Positions 58,761 through 64,000 of a stretch of DNA of 64,000 nucleotides are shown here, piece after piece. The notes under the pieces were generated by a model, which saw nothing but the letters and a program-made list of their open reading frames with translations, searched no databases and had not been told where the DNA came from. The stretch's first letter is position 1. Every line of letters begins with the position of its first letter. Source of the stretch: Ziziphus jujuba (lineage: Eukaryota; Streptophyta; Magnoliopsida; Rosales; Rhamnaceae); contig NC_083383.1 of the NCBI RefSeq assembly GCF_031755915.1, positions 16,791,001-16,855,000 on the forward strand. Reading direction: 5' to 3'. The position numbers were made by a program, and so were the translations under genes.

Positions 58761-60506
58761 TGATGTGTAAAATCAACTCGCAAGTGCACGAATCGTTTTC
58801 AAGTAATAAAGTGGAAAAATAAGGTTGTCGTACCCAAGGGATTAAGAATTAAGTACCAAAGATAATTAGGCTTTGATAATATTTGAACTAAAATTTAAGA
58901 TGGCAATTGAAAATAAATAAACTAAATTAAACAAAAGCAATCAATTAAAATTAGATCAATTTCAAGTAAGAGAGAGAATTGAATAATTATGAATACTAGG
59001 GCATTTGATTTCACCATTAACTATTCCAATTTAATTACTTAAATATGTGAATTTAATTTACTAGTAATTTTGTTAACCACATTTAATCACAAAATTAATC
59101 AAAAGTAGTTTCCACTCACAATTGATAATATTCACATAACCTAATTTATTCTTTCCAGCCTATAAATTAAATCATGCAAATTCATCAAGTATAGATTAAG
59201 CAAATAATATGGCATGAGACATAACTATTTTCCAATCAATTATGCATTCATGTAAATCATTGGAGATCCATAATATTATCCTTTTACAAGCTCAAATATT
59301 ATTAAAATCATCCATTCCTTTCGGCCTATGAAAGCATTAAGCATACCAATAATTTATTAACAAAACATATTACTAATTAAATAAAACTCAACATATATTA
59401 AAATAATTAAACCTTCATAGTTAGGGCTATATCATAGCCCTAGCTATGAAAATTAGTTCATGGAAAAAATAAATTCAACATCCATAATTATTAAAAATAA
59501 TAAGATTCACAATTAAAGAGAAAGGAAAAGAGAATAAAAACTATTGAAGAAATTCTCCTCCAAGAGCTCTCAAAGTCGTGGCTTTCTTCTCCAAGCAAGC
59601 CCACGTCTCTATGCCTCCTCCAAGCTCTCCAATTGATCTTCTAAAACTCTAAAACTTTAAAACTCTAGAACCCTTAAGAGAAGCTTAGAAACTCCCAAAA
59701 TTTGGTTTGTTTCTATTTAAGCCTTCTAAAAGCTCTTAAATAACTCTCTAAACTTGTATATATTCCTTCAATGTGGTGGGGGCTATATATATAGGACCTT
59801 GGGAACCTTTTTCTCTCTTTATTTTCAATGTGGGAGTCTTGTAAGATACCCTTTTTAGGCCATGAATAGGATTGGATGAGTTTCATGTGTGAAAAGGAAA
59901 CTTGATATTACTTGCTCTCCAATACTTTCCTTTTCTCTAATTCTTTCTAAAAAAAAAAATAGTTAATTAGTCTAATTTACCTTTAATAAAGTATGTGACA
60001 TGACATGTGCCTCATTAATGATAAATTAACCAATTATTGCCACTTGTGTTTATCTTGACCCTCAAGTTGCCTTGATTCCTTCTTTTGATCAATGGTGGAG
60101 ATTTAACTAGAGTATTCCTTTTTATAAATTCCAAACTTTAAATGATGATAACTCTTTGCTTGCACCTCGAAATTCATAAATAATGAGACATTTGAGATCG
60201 TCAAATTGTGAGGATTCATATGACATCCATTTCCATTATGAAATTCCCGATCGAATCTTTATGGAATCTTCAAGGTATCTTTTTGGAATCTTTTTTATGT
60301 TTCGTCCATCGAGCTCAAATCTTGCTTCCCACCATAATTTGACCCAAGGAATCCATTTTTATGGTTTTTTTTCCTTAAAATTATTCCTCGTTCACCTAGA
60401 TTAAGAAAAATACATAATTAAGTATCTTTCCAAAACAAATCAACACAAACTAACAAATATTAAGCTATAAATATGGCATAAAATCATCAATATTTTAGAC
60501 CTAACA
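58761..60506. mobile_element. Possible nested insertion, TG...CA bounded
   Basis: The block begins TGATGTGTAAAATCAACTCG and ends ATTTTAGACCTAACA; the ends are roughly inverted (TGTAAAAT versus the complement TCTAAAAT). Its start ('cgcaagtgcacgaatcg', 'gtcgtacccaagggatt') resembles a motif often repeated in plant genomes. No coding frame or clear target duplication (CCTTT versus CCCCT) is seen, so a solo LTR is only a guess. It could equally be part of the Copia leader. Confidence 0.35.
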
Positions 60507-61905
60507 CCCCTCAATGCAAAATATAAAATATAAATATCGCTAGGGTCTTTGTAGCACTAAAGATACCCTTATGCATGCCAGGGACAATCAACAAAATAAC
60601 CACAATCAAATGCATTGAACTGAATCACTGACAGGGTAACTTAGAACCTTCAATTCATGGTATTCAATCAGCTTCCACTATCATTCCAAGCATCACACAA
60701 AGCAAATAAAACCACCGTAGGGTAGCCTAGTTACACGTATAGACCCTGGTTAATTTATGGGAGATAATCAGCATATTGACAAGTTCATGAAATAGGTAAA
60801 TACAAAACATCCTATACACTATGCCAACACACATTACATTGCTACACATGGTGCAGGCAAAATAAGTCTCACGACAGGTGCACAGCTAAAATCCCATACT
60901 ATTATACCAACTAGGCACAAAGCCTCTTAAGTGAAAGCTAACACAGTCCAATTCTGACCATAAGTATTTAATTCAAGGAATTGTAGAATAGAATTTTTTT
61001 TATTAATAAATAAATAAATAATTTTTTTAATTTTTTTTCCTTGGGTTACTGATGTCAGCATGATGATGTCAGCACGAATGACATCATCACAGTGGCCAAC
61101 ACTACGCTAACATCATCATGCTAACATCAAAGCTCATGCCATGCTGATGTTAGCGCCTCGCCTGTGATGTATCGTCCAACGTCATGATGATGTCAACAGG
61201 ACACGTCATGTTGACATCATCATAATGACTTCAGTGCCACAGACACGTCATCTGACATTGTGATGACATCAGCAGGCCTAGATTATATGTCATATAATCC
61301 ACCTTCCTCATCCAACGGGGTAAGTGTGTTGACCCAATTTCAGTAAAATGGGTCATGCGACTCGGTTTTCGACTTGAGTGGAAAACTATTTTTTTCGACT
61401 GCCGTTTTCGACTGTTCCAACAGCAATCCAACCGTTCGGTGATGGGGAATCATAATCCGGCCTCAATTTTAGTCACTTTCAGTTTTAGTCAATTTCAACT
61501 CAAAATAAAGATTTGTCAATTGGCATATGCACAGGGTTCAAAGGGGGATTTTAATGGGTTTTTACAAAATTATATGTTTCCGATTAAAATTAGGGCTTAG
61601 TAAATATTCGATTCCACATAGAAAACAAGATCCCACAATACCCAGGTCAAGAAATTAAAGAGAATTTTTTTTTTAATCAGATAACCGTTAGACATATATA
61701 TATGTTTCATAAAACTCACAAAACATATAAAAAAAAAACATGCAATCTCATAGATCAATGGCCGGTATATACAATAATAATCTGATGCATAAACCTGTTT
61801 GCACTGTCAATATAATAACCAAGCAATATACGGATCATCAATGGCCGAAGACATATATGCATATATAATAACAAATCATGATGGGATTTACTATGTATAT
61901 CATCA
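60507..61905. other. Copia leader remnant with TGATGTCA motif array
   Basis: Noncoding. At 61040-61275 the motif TGATGTCA (or its complement TGACATCA) and close variants occur about eight times in both orientations ('gatgatgtcagc', 'gctaacatcatcatgc'). The rest has no coding signal; short frames at 61231-61600 and 61755-61949 are not supported. Confidence 0.5.
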
Positions 61906-61918
61906 GTTTTGATACTAA
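61906..61918 (-). other. Primer-binding site of the Copia element, decayed
   Basis: Minus strand TTAGTATCAAAAC directly inside the 5' LTR, a mutated form of the initiator tRNA-Met site TTGGTATCAGAGC. It confirms minus-strand orientation. Confidence 0.7.
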
Positions 61919-61919
61919 T

Positions 61920-62443
61920 TGTTGGAGTTAAATTAAATATGCAGATCATAAACGTACATAATAAAATTCCATTAACATATAAAATACTAACCTCTAAATG
62001 TAGCCATTGATAAAACTAAATCTGTAATCTTGAAAAATAGAAAACAAAGTAATAGTAGTACTTATGGACACATTACTCTTAAACCACTCTCAAGCTGATA
62101 TCTGAAAACTTTAATAACAAATACAGTATATATCTGCTCACTTACCCTAGCCTTTTATATAGACTGCTGCAAGTCAGAATTACCTATTAATTTTAATGCA
62201 CACAAAATATAATAATTTAATAATAAATATAGTAACAATAAAAATGTGGGTAAGTCAAAATGGACTTCTAAAAAAAATTGGTCCTTTAGTCTAATGGGCC
62301 AACTGAAGTAATTATAGAAAGTGTGTGCCCAAGGGCCCTACTACATAAATCAATAATCAAGCCAGTCCCATTAATGGCATAAATTGGACCCTATAAGTGG
62401 TAGTTGATTATGCTAAGTCCACAAAATATTTATATATCTAACA
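61920..62443 (-). repeat. 5' LTR of the Copia element (right copy)
   Basis: 524 bp; partner of 51659-52162, with the same ends (TGTTAGAT...CTCCAACA on the minus strand). It is followed on the plus strand by TGTAT and the remainder of the DUF247 paralogue. Confidence 0.92.
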
Positions 62444-63264
62444 TGTATGCCTTACCTGCGTTTGCTTGAGAATCAGTTGCCATTCTTCATACTTGAAAAG
62501 ATTTATAAGCCTGATGAAATTACATTATCATCTGGGCAGACCGTGAACCTTTCTGTCATTGAACTTTCCCACAAATTCTTCCCAAAACTGATGCACTTGT
62601 AAGGGATTGAAGAAAAGTTGAAGGAAATCAAACATAATAATGTTGCACACTTTTTTAATTTTCTGATAAAGTTGTATAAACCATCGAACCCATGTAATGG
62701 AAAGGAATGCAAAAGTCTAACTGCTCTCAACATAACAGCGCTACATTGTGCAAGAGTTAAGTTCAAAGTAACATCAAGCAAGAACTTGATTGATATATCA
62801 ATAATGGGATTCTTGAAATTCCCAAGTTAAAAATAAACAATGAGATAGAATTGACCATTAGAAATCTACTAGCCTTTGAACAACACCATTGTAAGGACAA
62901 TTATCTGAATGATTATATTGTGATTATGGATTGCCTTGTTAACATTTCAAAGGATGTGGATTTGCTTGTAAAACATGGAATTGTGGAAAACAGGCTAGGG
63001 GACAGCGGTGAGGGAGCTACTCTGATAAACAAACTCGCAGACGAGGTTACAATGGACTCAAATGATTTCTATTTTGCTGGTATTTTTGAAGAACTTAATG
63101 TTTATTGCATAACCTTCTTGCATAAATGGAAGGCAAACTTGAAACAAAATTATTTCAACACACCTTGGGCAATTGTTTTTGTCATTGTGGCTATTCTTCT
63201 CATTATTCTAACCATCAAGCAAGCAGTTTGTTTTATTCTCCAAGTTGAGAATGGTACCACCTAA
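62444..63264 (+). pseudogene. DUF247 paralogue, 3' half
   Basis: Continues the gene at 51181-51658 after one copy of the duplicated TGTAT. Sequence resumes at the block equivalent to LLENQLPFFILEKIY (62460-62505). A 1-base deletion lies just after the insertion site (near 62450), a TAA replaces a Glu codon at about 62599, and a 4-base deletion occurs near 62797. The last 137 codons are open (ENRLGDSGEGATLINKLADE; C-terminal membrane helix WAIVFVIVAILLIIL). Ends with KNGTT-like residues beyond the usual terminus; not functional. Confidence 0.92.
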
Positions 63265-64000
63265 CTTTTTGCCATTTTTTCTATCTCCTTTTTTTTGTAC
63301 GTCCAATCGTACATCCTTGTATTTGCACATTTATCCACCACCTTATGCCAACGATTTTGTAATGTGGAGTGAGGAAGCATATATGGCGTGCGAGTTCAAG
63401 TGGTTTAATATTGTAATGTGAAATTAATAAACTGGTCTGTGTAATTAGTAAGTCTGTTTATATGCAATACAACAAGCGTTTATCTATTTATAGGCTCAAC
63501 CAGTTATATTTTATCTTTTTATCTTGGTTGTTTTCTATTGTTTCACCTGTCTTTCATAAATTCAAAGATTCAGAGGAAAGAAAGAAAAACAATATAAGAA
63601 ATCGGTGTATAAGAGATTTTGTGTGGTGTATTATAGTTTATTCCTCCCCTGCTTTTTTGTTTTGGCTTTTTTTTTTTTCATTAATTTGTGGTGGTGTTTG
63701 CTCTTTAAATAACAATTTGCCATGAAGTTTGATAAACTAAGATACCCGTGTGAGTTTTGTTGTTATGCAATTATAGGGGTCTTTGCATTTCATTTTTGTG
63801 CACAAATGAAGTGGAGATAATTTTTGAAAACTAGCTGTAACAAGGATTGAACCAAGACCTGCAACTCCTATATTAAGGTGAAATACTATTTTTCCTAAAA
63901 GTTAATGTCCATAAATGGTTTATATATCTTCAACTCGAAGAATGAATTGTAGGCTTTTATTGTTTCTCAATTTTTCATTCTTGCTCTTTGATTTCTAATC
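63265..64000. other. 3' flank of the DUF247 paralogue, matching unit A
   Basis: From 63420 it matches unit A from 30710 almost base for base ('aggctcaacca', 'cataaattcaaagattcagagg'). 63290-63420 has an extra stretch absent from A. No gene is present. Confidence 0.6.

Larger units (their letters stand above)
51659..62443 (-). mobile_element. Ty1/Copia LTR retrotransposon splitting the DUF247 paralogue
   Basis: 10785 bp with LTRs 51659-52162 and 61920-62443, flanked by TGTAT at 51654-51658 and 62444-62448. Domains run on the minus strand: gag and integrase start (58600-57095), integrase end, reverse transcriptase, RNase H (ends about 54136). Inside it sit a Mutator-type element, a plastid petA piece and a further insertion candidate at 58761-60506. 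The two LTRs differ by about 16 of the first 120 aligned bases by eye, so the insertion is old. Confidence 0.93.
32660..64000. repeat. Segmental duplication unit B (expanded by insertions)
   Basis: The paralogue of unit A, in the same orientation. The host parts are about 32660-33024, 41380-44015, 50750-51658 and 62444-64000. The rest is inserted LTR retrotransposon and nested elements. It still matches unit A at the last base of the window ('gatttctaatc' at 63990-64000 against 31305-31315), so the duplication continues beyond it. Confidence 0.85.

Noticed and set aside
58761..60506. Firm call as a solo LTR
   Set aside because: TG/CA ends and partial inverted termini are present, but flanking CCTTT and CCCCT do not match as a target duplication; kept only as a low-confidence candidate.
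61040..61275. CRISPR-like array
   Set aside because: Motifs are short, irregularly spaced and in both orientations, and the DNA is a plant nuclear genome.
1..64000. tRNA, rRNA or microRNA genes
   Set aside because: No cloverleaf-like or rRNA sequence recognised by reading; only the tRNA-complementary primer sites of retrotransposons were seen.

Overview
The window is a stretch of plant nuclear DNA, almost certainly from a eudicot. It is very AT-rich, has spliced genes with GT/AG introns, long poly-A/T and AT microsatellites, and large amounts of decayed LTR retrotransposon. The plant-only families OCP3, DUF247 and the MAPK-kinase-substrate family are all present. I cannot name the species.

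The left part (1-24.9 kb) is comparatively gene-bearing. It starts with the 5' end of a minus-strand Copia retrotransposon (gag, primer-binding site and a 165-bp LTR, to 733). An AT-rich tract with inverted-terminal-repeat elements follows (2.3-3.4 kb). Four plausible host genes come next: a 106-residue single-membrane-span protein (7120-7440 +, with a spliced 5' leader exon near 5.8 kb), a small protein resembling MAPK kinase substrate protein At1g80180 (9133-9471 -), the homeodomain protein OCP3 in four exons (11364-13677 -), and a 204-residue multi-span membrane protein in three exons (15388-19193 +). A frameshifted full-length-type DUF247 pseudogene lies at 19.6-20.8 kb on the minus strand.

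The right part (24.9-64 kb) is a tandem segmental duplication. Unit A (about 24.9-31.3 kb) carries one intact DUF247 gene (29379-30668, 429 residues). Unit B (about 32.7 kb to the window end) is the same colinear block inflated to over 31 kb by insertions: a Tat-like Gypsy element (33025-41379, duplicated target ATCTT) with a solo LTR inside its left LTR (33670-34796, duplicated target CCACG), a decayed minus-strand Copia (about 44.6-48.8 kb), and a second minus-strand Copia (51659-62443, duplicated target TGTAT) that splits unit B's DUF247 copy in two. That Copia carries a nonautonomous Mutator-type element (52605-53986, 9-bp duplicated target, about 190-bp inverted repeats) and a piece of plastid petA (54770-55052) inserted in its RNase H region.

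I see no operon, CRISPR array, RNA gene or novel multi-gene system. The most informative content is the layered history: duplication of a DUF247 locus, loss of one copy, and nested insertions whose target duplications can be read directly. Unit A still serves as the reference for what unit B looked like.
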